Shown one piece after another: positions 1-13,500 of a stretch of DNA of 59,370 nt. This stretch comes from Helochares maculicollis (Eukaryota > Arthropoda > Insecta > Coleoptera > Hydrophilidae). The notes beneath the pieces are model-generated. The model saw only the letters and a list, made by a program, of their open reading frames with translations, was not told the DNA's origin and ran no database searches. The position numbers were made by a program, and so were the translations under genes. The stretch covers positions 1 through 59,370 of the forward strand of contig JAWQRO010000092.1 in NCBI GenBank assembly GCA_033557835.1, read 5' to 3'. Position 1 is the first letter of the stretch, and each line of letters starts with the position of its first letter.

Positions 1-1752
1 ATATATATTTATATATGCATGTATAAATATGCATAGATTATTCCTTAAATATTATCTATAAATTTCTGAGTGTAGTAAAAAATGTGTACAGAGGAGCTAC
101 CTTTTTAATGCCTTTTTTTTAATAATAATAATGAACAGGGGGGGGGGCAGAAAGGAGTCGCTAAAAATTAAATTAGAAACACACAACACACGCACTTACA
201 TAAAAAATATATAATACGTTACGCGATTTTTTGTTTTTTGTTCGATTTTCTAAGTACATTAGAAATGAGATTAAGCAAAACTAAAATTAGGGGAAACGTC
301 AAGGAAAATGAAGGAAAGGAATCAGTTGAAAAACCATTAGGGAATCTAGAGGGTGAAAGGATGGGAACAGGGGGGGCAAATAAATTGCACTTAACAGTAA
401 GTCTAACTAATTATAATAATTAAAAAACAAACGAAAACAGTATTGCACAGTTTGTTTTCTTTACTAAGATCCAAAAAGGGGTGAAAGGACGGACCGATTT
501 AAGATTCTTCTTCGATAAGCTAATATATGACATTGCGTGAGTTAAAAATTGTTTCTAGCACCGTTTGAAATATGTGCTCTCGTGGAAGACGTTAAGATTC
601 AAAAATGTTAGTAATTCAATGCCCGCGCTTTTCTACTAGCTATTTTTGTATCTTTATCTATTATAAAACAAAATTTCGTTGATTGCAGTCATAAAAAAGA
701 CATTAACATTATTGTATAGACATTAATTATTATTCATTATGCAACTAAATAATATCATTCTCTTATTATTCTTTTCTTTTAATATTTTAAAAATATAATA
801 TAATATAAAAAAATCAACACTTACATAATATGCGGATTAATTTTTTTTTGATTTTCTCTACTTAAGTATCTTTTTTTTGTGTGCGTATTTAGCAAATGAT
901 AGATTTAATGTATACATACCTTAGAAATTATCTCTTTGTATTAAAAGACTTAGCGTAACAAACAGTAATGGGTGACAATATGGGATGTTTTAAGGCACTT
1001 TTCGCTTTTTTACAAACAAATTTCTTAGCAAAATTTCCTTTCTTTGCTAATCAGCATTGGCACTTTTCCGTAATTGCTATTACAGTGGGCTTGCGAAAAA
1101 TCAGCTCTATTTGTTTTAAATTTGTAAAATGCTTATACTTAATTTTTTCATGTATTTAAAATGTTTACACTTAATCTATTCAATTCTTTAAAATTTTCAG
1201 TTGAATTTCTGTCGAAAACATCGGATTGCTTCTTTTCGCAGCCCTTTGTACTCATTATACAAGCAACTTTCGAGAAAGTCGCATAAATTTCTAAACGTAA
1301 AAAAGATATTAGTAAAAAGTAAAATATTACAGAAATTGTGGACAATATGTTACATTGAAATAAAACATAACTAAAGTGCATAGTTAGATGCATTAATTGA
1401 TACGTACAGTTGTGTAGCATTAAAAGCAAAATATTCGACTAAAAGAAAGAGTAAAGGTAAAATTAGCAACTATTCACTATATTCCAACGATGTTTTCATA
1501 TCATGCAATTGATAAGGGAACGAAAAACTAAATCCAAATTATTAACTTGCCCAAAATAAAAAAAAACATGTTGATTGCATGAAATGAAAAATCGTGGATA
1601 ATTTAAATAATTTTGATTTAAAAAAATTAATAACTCTGTTAAGAACAACATGATTACATTTAAAAAAGAGATACCAAAAATGAGGTGTATTGTAGTATAG
1701 TAGTATCCTTAGTATTACAAGTGCTGTGATTGGTTAGTGATGTTTTTATTTT
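1..1752. other. AT-rich flank beyond the how 3' end, no gene seen
   Basis: Very AT-rich with homopolymer runs, including a run of ten G at 138-147. Short open frames on both strands (for example 238-423, 968-1159, 1148-1429) lack any recognisable domain and look like chance. It may include the distal part of a long how 3' untranslated region. No boundary can be placed. Confidence 0.5.
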
Positions 1753-1865
1753 GGTTAGGCGACGTACCGCATACCGTTGGTCCGGGATTTCCTGTTAGTG
1801 AAGTGGCGCAGGTGACTGGGGTTAGCACTTGCACTCGTAGCCTACACAGGCCGGGCAACCGGGTT
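1753..1865 (+). mobile_element. GC-rich dispersed-repeat fragment (probable transposon piece)
   Basis: A sharply bounded, comparatively GC-rich block inside AT-rich DNA. It runs from GGTTAGGCGACGTACC through AGTGGCGCAGGTGACTGGGG to GGCCGGGCAACCGGG, then passes into an AAGAAAAGAAAAG tail. The block plus A-rich tail looks like a retroposed fragment (SINE-like, or the end of a LINE). No open frame crosses it and no second copy was found in this window. Family unassigned. Confidence 0.4.
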
Positions 1866-4501
1866 AACAAGAAAAGAAAAGAAAACAGATTGTTAGTAAT
1901 CGTATATAAATAGCAGATTCACGAGCAAATTATTCATTTTATTATTATTAATAATACATACTAACTTCTTACTATTTTTTTTAATTTTTTATTTAGGTTT
2001 AGTGTTATCCCAGTGTCATTTCCATAGCTTACCGCACCCGAAAAATAGTTTTGAAATTTTAAAATACTAAAAACAATTTTAAAAATGTTTTAAAATCAAA
2101 AAAATTATTTAGCTAAAAAATTATCCACAGAAAATTGAGACTAGCTACATTTTTAACGTGTTTCCGGCGAAATTAACCCCAAAACATTCCCCAATGCCCC
2201 CTAGTTTTAGAAAAGCAACAAGCTGATTGGTCAGTAACCGACAGGTGAGTGTAACAAGAGAGGCAAGAGTGATTAAAGCTCGTGAGTGCCTACTATATCT
2301 TATTAAGAATGTGTGAGGAGGAGAATAATGTGATTAAAGCAGTACTAGCGGTAAATTTACACAATTGACGCATGCGCCTTTCCGCAATGTACTCAACACT
2401 CGATGGAATAAATGGACAATGACACTGAAATAAGTAAGCAATTTTGACAAACATTTAAAAATAGTATTAAAGAAATTATTATATTAATTTATCGAATCGA
2501 CTGTGCTGTTTCAGACATACAAAAAATTGCTTTGAAAGAGAAGGCCTTTCGTAGTAGTGATGTGAAAATATACTAAACATTTATGAAAACTATTGCAAAT
2601 TACTAAAAATGACAAATAAGAGATCACATGCAGATTCGAAGGGCCTTCCTTTCATTAAAAAAAATTAGTGAACTTGGCCAAGTGGATTAATAATAAATTG
2701 GAAAAACATCCTTAAAAGAAACATGTTAATAAATTATTAATTAATTGAGTAAATTAGTTAATAATACGCTGTCGCCGGTCAGCAAAATTTTTTTGGCTTT
2801 CCGACTAGTCGAGTCCAGGGTGCAGAGATGTTGGAATAATCAATAAAAATAATCCACAATTTTTTTATAAATATATTTGTTTCCACATTGGCGCAAGTTA
2901 ACAACATATACAAAAAAATATACTATATGTTCGTAGAAAACTATTTTATAACATGAATTTAAATTATCAAATAGAATAAAATAAAATATAATAAAACGAG
3001 AAGGAGGTTGCGCTGCATTGTATGAACATCGAAGCGCCCCTCATGCGATTTCCTTTGCCTTTACAATCGAAAATCGTGAAACGTTTTTTGTCAATCAAAT
3101 CTAGCGAATTTAAGAGTAGCAACTGCGAGGAAAGAAGGTTTCGATTATCACTCGAGCACCTTCATCAAAGAATCGTGAAATTCAGCTGCGACTTCGCTGC
3201 TTCTTCAGACTAGCTTCGAACTCAATATGAGTATAAATGTTTCTCTAAGTCATTCTGTGTCGATAGTTCTCAAGTTAGTTACCAGTATTTTTCGAAGCAA
3301 AAATCCCATTTCTTTTGCACATATGTAATTTTGATGGTTTTTCATTATAATGAGGTCATAAGAATGTACATGCAAAAATGAAAAATCTAACCAAAAAAAT
3401 AAAATCTAAAGCATTAACTTGAACAATAAACAAATTTAGATCTAAAACTATTCCAATAGAAAGCTATCAGTAGAATTGTATGAAACATAAGTAAATAATA
3501 AATCGCAGAGAAAAAGCAGAATAAAAATTGAAAATCTAAAGCAAGATTTTGAAATTCTAAAAAGCGACTCTCTTCGCTCAGGTCCACTTAAACAATTTGT
3601 GCTCAGTATTCTACACTTAGTGCGGAATTGAAATAGAAAATATAAACTATTATGTATCCATCAGAGATGACAAACATTTTTAAAATCTAAAACAATTAAA
3701 CTAAAATTAGCTTAAATCAAAACTATGATGCCTTTTCATGTTGAAAGATTTGATTTTTAATTTAGACTTCACTTAAACAAAAGAATCTGCATTACATTGA
3801 ATAAAAGGACTATTTAAAAGTACTATTTTCATTTTGCAAAAAATGATAAATTAAACAGAATATATTGCAAAAATTGAACTTCCCCAATTAATTTTTCAAC
3901 CCCCAGAATTTATGCCCGAGTTTCTGTTAATTATGTTTAACCGGAATGTTTCAGATTATTTGAATAATGTCCCTCAAATAAACTTATCAGTTAAAAAAGT
4001 GTTTGTCCTTATCAAACATAGAAATATATTTTTTACTACATGTTCTAAACACCGTGTGATTTAGTAAGGCTTAAGAAAATTCAGTAATCCTTAAGACAAT
4101 AGACACTTTCGCTCCTAGTGAAAAAACTTCACAAAAATTTTGTTGAAAAAGTTAGAAAGCCAGCATCCTAGTAACAGTTACGTTATGACAATGATTATTA
4201 CTAGGGTTTGACACAGAATAGTATAGAAATAACATTTATACCTGATAAAATATACATAATCAACTAAATTGGTAACATATAGCCTTCTTTCCTCTTTGAG
4301 ATGAATAGCTACTGCAATCATTTTTTAAATATATTTTGTTCAAATAATGCTTAAAATACTGTATAAAACACGACAATTGCTGCAAATAAATACTCAATAT
4401 TTGCATATATATATAAACGAAAAATACTATCAAGACGAAAAATAGAAACAAAATAAAATAATAAGAGTAAAAAATACATAAAAAATGTAACTAACCTTTT
4501 T
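1866..4501 (-). other. how: probable how 3' untranslated/downstream region
   Basis: Directly follows the long-isoform stop. Mostly A/T, with a more GC-rich patch at about 3000-3220 that holds a 63-codon plus-strand frame of no recognisable family. Minus-strand ACTAAC (seen as GTTAGT on the plus strand) occurs at 1892-1897, with two more at 1794-1799 and 1733-1738; ACTAAT types occur near 2670 and 2750. These fit the ACUAAY core bound by STAR proteins. The end of the transcript is not identifiable. Confidence 0.45.
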
Positions 4502-4578
4502 TCACGAGAGTGCACCAGCCCTTTGATAGGGGTGCTCTCGGATTTGACCCAAGTGTCTGCGTTTATTCGCTGCTACAC
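4502..4578 (-). CDS. how: how terminal exon of the long (nuclear) isoform
   Basis: The acceptor is AATTTGTATAG (ends at 4579). GT completes Gly314, followed by 24 residues, VAANKRRHLGQIREHPYQRA then GALS, and the TGA stop at 4504-4502. The basic KRRH...REHPYQR tail is the equivalent of the C-terminal nuclear-localisation/retention signal of Drosophila How(L) and QKI-5. It is too short to stand out as an open frame and was found by searching the reverse strand for a HPYQR codon pattern. Spliced after exon 6 it skips 3511 bases, including the candidate exon at 6065-6270. Confidence 0.93.
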
Positions 4579-7500
4579 CTATACAAATTTTCTCGATTAA
4601 AATTGGACACATCATTTCAGAAGCAGTCTCCCATATCAAAATGGAAATCAACGTACAACTATTACAACTATAACATACATAATAAATCTTAAAAATCGAA
4701 CGTAGGTCTACAACTTGCGGATCGCCACTTTTTCTTTGGGAGAGTGAAAAGGGGGAGCCTGCTCGGTGTCTGCCAGCGAAATGGCACTAAAACGCTCGCC
4801 GAAGCGTCACTATTAATCTTTTTTAATAAAAATTGGTACAGTTTTTATAAACATATACTTTTATTAATATGAGTATGGGTTTTATTAAGCAATTTCACAG
4901 TCTTTAAGATTTGTTTCGTGGTTATCCTCGTTTTGTTGAATTTTAGTATTTTTAACTATAGGCTCAACCACGCAGGCTCCTTGGAAACAGAAAAAGCACT
5001 CGCAAATCCTCTATAAGTACTAAATAATTCTAGATACATATAAATCTGTTTTCTTTCATATATATATATAGAAATCTCCACTAAGAACCTAAATCTAGTA
5101 AAATAGCTGAACATACTGAACAGTAAAAGCAGGTAAATCTAACTCTATACGTATTTATAGATGTAATACAATAATATAATTTTTTTTACACTACCAACAC
5201 TATCAACAATACGTAGCATCAATTTGAAGGGTGGGGGGGGGTGAAACTGGAATTCAAACTAAACTTGGGGGGTTTGGGGCAAAAAAGCAATTACAGTACT
5301 GAGGTAACATAAAATCAATAAATGCATCGTCAAGAAAACGAAGAGTGGCGACTCTCGTAGTAGAATGTATAAAAAACTAAAAAAAATATATGTACAAAAA
5401 AAATTTCTAACATTTAAAGTGTATATATATATATAAATATGGCTCTAAGTTAACGAATAATATATTAAATTTAATCTGGAAAAACTGTTCCGTTCGGAAA
5501 AATAAATCTAAGAACGTTTAAAAAACAAAAAATAAACAAACTAACCAAGAGTAAATGAATAAAAAATGACTATATGGATTTGACCAGAGGTACGATCTAC
5601 GCACGTTCCTTTTGCATCGATATTACCATTTCTCTACTAGTATATAATAATTATATAAATTATCTTAAAATCTAAACAACTATGACTTGCACAACTTAAA
5701 AAGTAGAACGTAAAACAATAGAAAATCGAAAATAAAAATAATTACGTACTCTTTTTCCAACTTTTCAACACGTATTGTACGCTTCAACCTGCTTTATATC
5801 GCGATTATCACAGAAATATTGTAATAATAATAATTATTAAATTACTATTATCGAATTATAATGATCATAAAACAATAAAAAATTAAAAGTGGTTGTAAAA
5901 AACAAATTCATAGTAAGAACCAAATTTTCAATTTCAATGAAGAAACATGAAAACAACACAAGAGAACAACAAAAAAACTAATCAAAAATCTACAAATACA
6001 GAGAGAAAGAGAGTGAGAGCGAGAGAAAGAGAGAGAAATGCGAAGTAACAAGGAAAGTCACATGTTAATGCTCGTATTTAATCACTGGCTGCAGAATGAG
6101 TTTACTATTGCCGCTCTCTTTGAGAGTGTTGAAACAATCAACGTAATTAGCAATCAAAACCGTATCATTTAAACTATCAACGATGTTGTCTACATGATAA
6201 CACTGTAGATGTACGTCTGAGGACGGGAGAGCCATCGAAACTGGGCCCATTTTGGAGAACCATATTGAACCTGCTAAAAAAATTTCTTGTACTAAGGCTG
6301 GTACACAGGCTGGTTTTTTGTTTACAAAAATTAGGGTTAATTTGCTTTACTACGAAAAAAGTTACACTCTCCTAGATAGAACGCTCTTCTAAATTGTTCT
6401 CTCGCATTTCTGTATAGATCACTCTACTAGACAAATTTCTATATCACTTTGCTATTATCCATTTCAAAATTTAGAGCTTGCAACCCTGTATTTTGCATTG
6501 ATTTTTTTTATGGAATTGCAAGTGTGGGTTTGATTTTACCATTTTTGTTTTGTTAAGTTACATACGAATTAGTAATCGAAATATAAATAAATGTTTAATA
6601 AATATTACAATAATTTAAAATTTAGAAGAAATAAATGATCTAATATTTTTAATTGAAATTAATCTTGACATTTAATACTAATCCATGAATAGTACTGAAA
6701 AGTCAATAGACTTGTTACAAAACAATCTCCTAGTCATAATTTCTATTAACTTGATTTATTTATATTGACTTCTTGTTTAAATGCAAAGTTCTGCTTTCAA
6801 TGCTGATTCTTTCTCATGAAATTTATTATTACTAAATTCGAAAGAGAATCCTGAAAATTGCTGGAAATGCTATGGGTCAATCTGAACAATCTGAAGGACC
6901 TAAGGAGTAAACCATGGTGATGAATCATGAAATAACCTGAATATCATGCAAGATACTAACAATAAGCAGCGAAACTAAAATCTCCTAATGATTCATCAAG
7001 AGAGCAAGTCATAGAAAATTTTGAGTTACCAATTATAACGAATGGTAAAAATGTTAAAAAAACTTAATTCGTGATTTTTTTATCGTTTATTAATTTGATT
7101 ACAAGCAAAGTGTGAAAAACACTGAGTAAAGAAAGTAGTGTCATATCATTTTTGCAAAATGTCGATTTTTGAAAACTTGTATAACTGTAATTGCATCTAC
7201 TCTAATTTTAAGAAATTGTAGACAAAAGTATTTTTATGTGTTCACTTAAACCATGTTTGTAATGGGCATTTAGATCTATAAGTATGATTTAAGACTTAAA
7301 ATTAAAAAAAATACAGTTCAGTACTAGATTTTTTTATCTTTTAAAATTTAGATTGTGTTTAAATTCAAAATACCATACTAATGTGCCAATTACATTCCTA
7401 AATAAAGACATTTAAATTGTTTTCCTGTAATTGACTAAAAGCGGCTATTTACTTGGTAAAATCAGAAATTTATATTAACTTTCACAAAAGTTTCTGCACA

Positions 7501-10500
7501 ATATTTTATTTCGTGGATTACAATGCAGTAAGTTTACAAAGAGTTAAAGGGTTTGCGTTTTGAAATGGATAGTAGATAGTAGGTGCGGTTCTATCTGGTA
7601 ATAAGTTGCTAAATAACTTCGCTTTTCTGTGTTTCTAAGTCGTTAAGCTCTTCTTCGAGAAAGCATAAGACATATAAATCGAAAAGAGTTAGTCGTCCCA
7701 CTCGTGTCTCTGCATATGACTTTCCGTGCTACCAACAACCCAATTTAAAAAAAGAAAAAGCCTACACAACTAATGTTTCAAAAGTAACTAGTAAACTTTT
7801 TTTGTTCATTAAATTGCAATAAAACTCTTGTGATAATATAATTATAGTTATAATCAAATAGTTTTGCAGCTTATTTGAAATTTCTGGGCATTTAATTCCA
7901 GTTCAGGGCAAAACCAAATGCAAAAAAAGAAATTTACTAGTTTGTTTTGACCAAGACTATACAAAACTAACCAAAGATAATCTTTGTTAGCTTTCTGTAT
8001 ATAAATATATATATGTATATAGATAAGTGTATATTATATATATGTATATATAAATGAATGTAGATGTAATTAACGAGCAAACAACCCACCCGAATGGTCT
8101 GCCGTGGCGTACTCTGTGAGAAGGGGTGAGGCAGCGAGGGCAGCATAGTTGGTATAATCCGCATAAGGGGTGTAGATAAGACCATGGGGATCACCTGGCG
8201 ACAGTAGTGATCCTGGAGGGGCAGAGCCGTTTAAGATCGAAGCTGCTGTGGTTGGAACGGACATTCTGGGTGAGAGTATTAAGGGTGCACCCAAGGGGGT
8301 CGCTGGGGTCCTCAAAGGCGTGGCCAGTCCAGGTATTGCCGGAGAGAGCAATCGCTGTGTTTCTGCCGCTGCTGCTGCTGCTACACGTCGCCATTCTTCA
8401 TCGGCTGCTGAAAAACAATCGCCTTTAAAATTAATTTAGCCTGATCTTCTTCCTTAGAAATCTACTATTAATAAATTAAATAAAAAATTGTGTTCACTTT
8501 TAGCAATCTATATTAATGTCGATATTTTCAAACTTCATTATTTAGAGTTAATATTATCTTAGTTACACTTTAAAAGGGCTCTAAAACTTAGAATTTAACT
8601 TAAAAGCTATTGTCTTGGAGACCTCAAATTCCTATTAACAAAGAAAGACACAATTGTGGTTGAACGGCAAACACCTAAAGAATTTCTTGATTGGATTAAT
8701 TCTTATAAAACATTTAGTCTAAAAAAAAACTTTTGAATGCAGTAGTTGCAAATGAAAAAATAAGTTACGGAAATCCATTCAGAGTGTACATTACAAACAA
8801 AATGAGGAATAGTTGTATCGTATTTGAATGTTAAAAAGAGTAAGTAGTAAACGAAAGAGTATGTAAAAGACGGTGATTCCTGAAAGGAATCGCTTAAACT
8901 ATTTACATTTACAATAAAATGCGGCAGAATTTATAAGCTGAAGTACTATTAGAACGCAAAAAAAATTGAAAATGAAAAAACATTTAGAACACTGGAACAA
9001 TATTAAAATAGGAAGGAACATTACAAAAGTTTTACTTAAGACACGTGGGTCAAACCACAAATTCACAAAAAGAATGGCAATGATAAAAATTAGAGTACAA
9101 CCAAAATGGAATAGAGCACTTGAATACACATTCCAAAATTTGCTTATCTAGGTTTCTAAAATAAATTGAAGCAAGCGCAATTTCATTTATTTATTTCTAA
9201 AAATGCTCAAAAATTAAGTTTCAAACATTATAAATCGCTACTAAAGGCATCAATTGAAGATTTTTATGTTAAGCAATGACATTCTCTTGAAATTCAATAA
9301 TCTGAAATAGAGTGTAAAGATAGAAATTTAGCGCACAATAAGAAAACTTTAAAATGGAATTGATGATATGAAAGAGAAAACTTAAGAACACCTAGAAAAT
9401 AAAATAGAACAAAATTCTAAGTCATAAGCTTTCGATTTCCAAAAAACTCAATTGTAGGGGTCAACCTAAATATCTGTCGTCCAGAAACATTATTCTTCTT
9501 GACTAAAATTATAGAAAAATGTTGAAAACGAAGTATTTGCATCAGTTAAAAAATTACAGCAAGAAATACTTTTAAGATGCGATTTCAATTTGCAGTTTCA
9601 GTTCAATCAAGAGTATCAAAAGAATATAACATTCAGAACCAATATGCTATGTAAATAACAAAGATATCTATCGAAATGTAACATTTTTTTATTATTCGTA
9701 GCAATAATGTAAATGAGTACAATCCATTAGAATGTATAGAAAATTTTGAAATTTTGACAAAACTTGCTACATTAAGGGAAAGCATAAAATATACATATTT
9801 TTAAAACTTCATATTAATTAAAAGCGCTAATATAAGTTTGATAAGTCCAAAATAAGAAAATTAATCCTTGAAAAATACTCAGTTTTTTTATAAAAGTAAC
9901 TTTTAGTTTCACGAATATGTAGTCAATATTATAGTGTTAAGAGGGAAATTATTTAAATAAAATATTTAAAACTTACTTGTTGCAGAAGCTGCCTTTGAAC
10001 TGGAATCTCTATATGTGCCGTTGATGATCGCCAATTCCATCAACTGCCTCTTTTTCAGCTCGTCTTCTCCATCAGCTTGCTGTTAATAGACAAAAATACA
10101 AATTACATTCATAACGCGTTTGCAGCTTCAAATAAAAGATCACATTCATATTTGAAACAATATACCGAAGCAAGTTCTTATTTAAAAATTGCCATTTCGT
10201 CTTCTTATTTAAGTTCTAGCCAGCTACAGAAAAAACAGAAAAAATGAATAAGATATTAAAATCGGCAATAACAGCCGTCGGTATGCAAAAAGGTTGCCAG
10301 TAAATGGCCGATAGACGAATTGTTTACAAAGACATCGGTTACATGGGAATATATTTTAGAATGTTTAGGATTTTGCCATCGAGATAAACGGAAACGGGCC
10401 ATTAATTACGAACGGCTAATGACAAAATAGCGCATTTTAAATTCTCAACTTGTTTTTTAGAATTATTAATTAAAACAGATAGGTCGTTTTTACTACTACT

Positions 10501-13500
10501 GATATTATTATTATTAGTTATTAAGAATTCTAAGGAGTAGAAAGAAGGCCGTCTTACAAATTGGCGAAAATAAAAGAGGTGGGGCAAGGAGAGGCGAAAA
10601 CGTTATGTAATCCTACAGGTAAATTTAAGAGAATGAATGCATCCTCGCCAGTGATATATTTAGACGTTTGAGTCGGTTTTATCTGACCTGAAATCTGAGT
10701 TTTGAAAAATGCTAAGGTAATAAAGCATTCGTTTTTATTTTTAGTCGGCGGGTATTTTTAAAGCTTAAATATTAAGCAGAGTCTGGCCACCTTAGCTAAA
10801 CAACTTGCTAATTCTCTTGCCGGCATTTGTATTATTATATACATATGTATGTATACATGAAATGTTCGCTTTTAGTATCGCTCAAATAACTTACCGGTAC
10901 AAGCAATTTCTTCACTTCTTCCACAGCCCTTGCTAATTTTATTTGTGCCCTATTTTCTGTGTCTTCTACTGTTAATAATACGTGGAGCTCATCGGACAGG
11001 TGCTCCCAATTCGGTTTACCCCTATTTTGGTCCTCCTGCCAAACATCATTTATTATTATTGATCATTTGCAATTTACACAACATCAACAAAACACATTCT
11101 GCACGTTACTTACTAAATTGGAATGGGAAAAGCCGCTTGTAAAAAAGTCAAGATTGTTAGTAAATTCATTAACAGTCACTGTGAAAAGTAAGGTAGTAAA
11201 GGAGAGGTTGGATGTTTGTCAGTAAAAGTGTGTGCGAGTACATAATGGTCGCGCACACCTATAAAACAAACAATCTGATAAGATGATTAGACGTTTTAAG
11301 CTCATCTAATTGCAGTCTAAGCGAAGTAATTTAAAGTATATATGAACAAGCGTACCTTTTTTTTGTCTCTCATGGAGCCCTTCCCTCGGACCATAATTTT
11401 GCAGCCGGTTTCCTGTTCGAGCTGTTTAGCTGTCATTCCTCTAGGTCCTAAGATCCTTCCCACAAAATTAAACTGCAACAATAAGCCAATTACATCATTA
11501 TTACTAACAACTTGAGACAATAAAATTACGTATATGGCAACTTTGAATCATTTTTCTTTGATCGTTATTTCGTTTTGATTGCCACCGCCGACCATTTTTT
11601 AAAGCTTTGTTCGCTTTAGTACTATGAAAGATTAAATTCTAACGCTGTTGCCTGCTATCATAAAACTCAATCCTGAAGATAGATAATGACAGCACATTTT
11701 TAAATTAACCGAGAAATCATGGCAATCGACGGGGCCTCAATCTTTTTAAAATCCAACGTGCAAAACTCTTACGAATGAACCTCGAAATAACATGTTAAAT
11801 TTTCAAAAATTTAAAAAAACTGTTATATATATATATATATAGCTAGATGGAACATACACGATTTTTTTTGTAGAAACACTAGTAAAAAATTAGTCAATTG
11901 TAATTCTTCGCCCTCAGCCATAATGTGTTTTCGCAAAAAAGGAGACAACACAAAATCCCCGATTTTTCTCTGTTACACCATCTGGCGTGTTTCGGGTATA
12001 CGCCTAGACGTTACATAAATATGTTGCGTCTTCAACAGCAGCTTTCAAAATGTTTATAGATTCTAATAACGATATTTAAAAGCGTCTTTATTAGTATGAA
12101 GACGAGATATCTATTTCTGTTTCTAAATCAAAAATGTTTTTTTCGTTATCTAACCTTTCGCTATAAGGTTTTTTGAAGTCGTTTAGCTCTCATTTTTTCA
12201 TTTATTTTATAATAACACGGTCGTTTCTTACTTTTTGCATGTTTTATATGTTCAATTGATTTATATGTTATCAAAAACGCACAATTGTAAATTAATTAAA
12301 TGCAAATTGCAAATATAGTGCAATTAATTTTTTAATTCTATGTACTCTTCTCCACAGAGAGAGTCTTAATTATTATTTCGTCTGTCAGAAGTTTAGCAAC
12401 TTAATAATAAAACACGTTATATATTCGCAGCATACTAAATAATGGCAATAATACCAAAGAAAAGTCTATATACGCTAGCAAAGTAGGAAATTGCAGTTTG
12501 CTACAGAGGAAATCTTAACTCAAAGATACAATAGCAAGTCACAAATTTGAAAGTAGCATATAATTCAATCTGCAGAAAAGAATGTGATCACAAAAATGCG
12601 ATATGGCGGAGAAATTAATAAAGCTAATGGAAGTGATGACATGGCAAACAATAAGTTTAGTTAGAATTATAGTCAAGAAACAGGAGAACTCATAAGAGGT
12701 ACTTCAAATTGTTGTTCAGCTTAGCACTAAAGAAATGATAAATACAGTAATATAAATAAACAAGCAATTCTAACCGCAACTGCCACCATAATTTAACTTT
12801 TGGAGCGAAGTAATTATAATAGAATTAAGTAGGATTAGAAGAAAATACATAACAGACATCTGCAAGGATGGACTTACAAGTTTACAAAGCTTTAAAAAAC
12901 CGATAGTTTTTTATTTCCAAGGACATAAATGAAAGGCAAGTGCTAACATGGTCCTGAAATAAATTATGTATGCTAGCTCTATACAACCTAGTAACAATTC
13001 AGACGACAGGTACAGAAATAGAAAACGTCAATTAAGATCTTCCTCATAGGAAATACAAATAAAAAAAGTTTTAAATGACCCAAATACCCATTTTTTAATA
13101 TCAACCAAATTATTATTAAAAACGTCCAAGGAACTTAACTAAAAACTTAAAAATTAAGTTGTGGAATGCAAATAGGTTGCTTCTTGATGTAGAAAAGATT
13201 AATGCGTGTCTGACATTAAAAACACATTTAATCAAACAATGTTTTATTAAATGTAAAAACTACAAAGTATTACACACTTTTTTCAAGAAATGCAAAGAAA
13301 GGAATTATGGTAATTATCAAGAAAAATAACTTTGACGTTGGAAAAATTATAAGTCCTACCTTAAAGACACGCTACCTTAATTCACGGATAATCTACGTAG
13401 ATTTCAGACAAAGGGAAAATGTTTAAAATTATTAGAAAAATTGGATATGCCGGAAAAATTACTCTCGTGAAAACTATGCTGAAGCGAAATGCAGCGTATG

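Noticed and set aside
5598..5640. Minus-strand MVISMQKERA-stop frame considered as the basic how C-terminal tail
   Set aside because: No HPYQR, no proper acceptor in phase. The true tail was found at 4502-4578.
8191..8439. Several overlapping plus- and minus-strand frames over 8191-8439
   Set aside because: They are shadows of how exon 6 in other frames.
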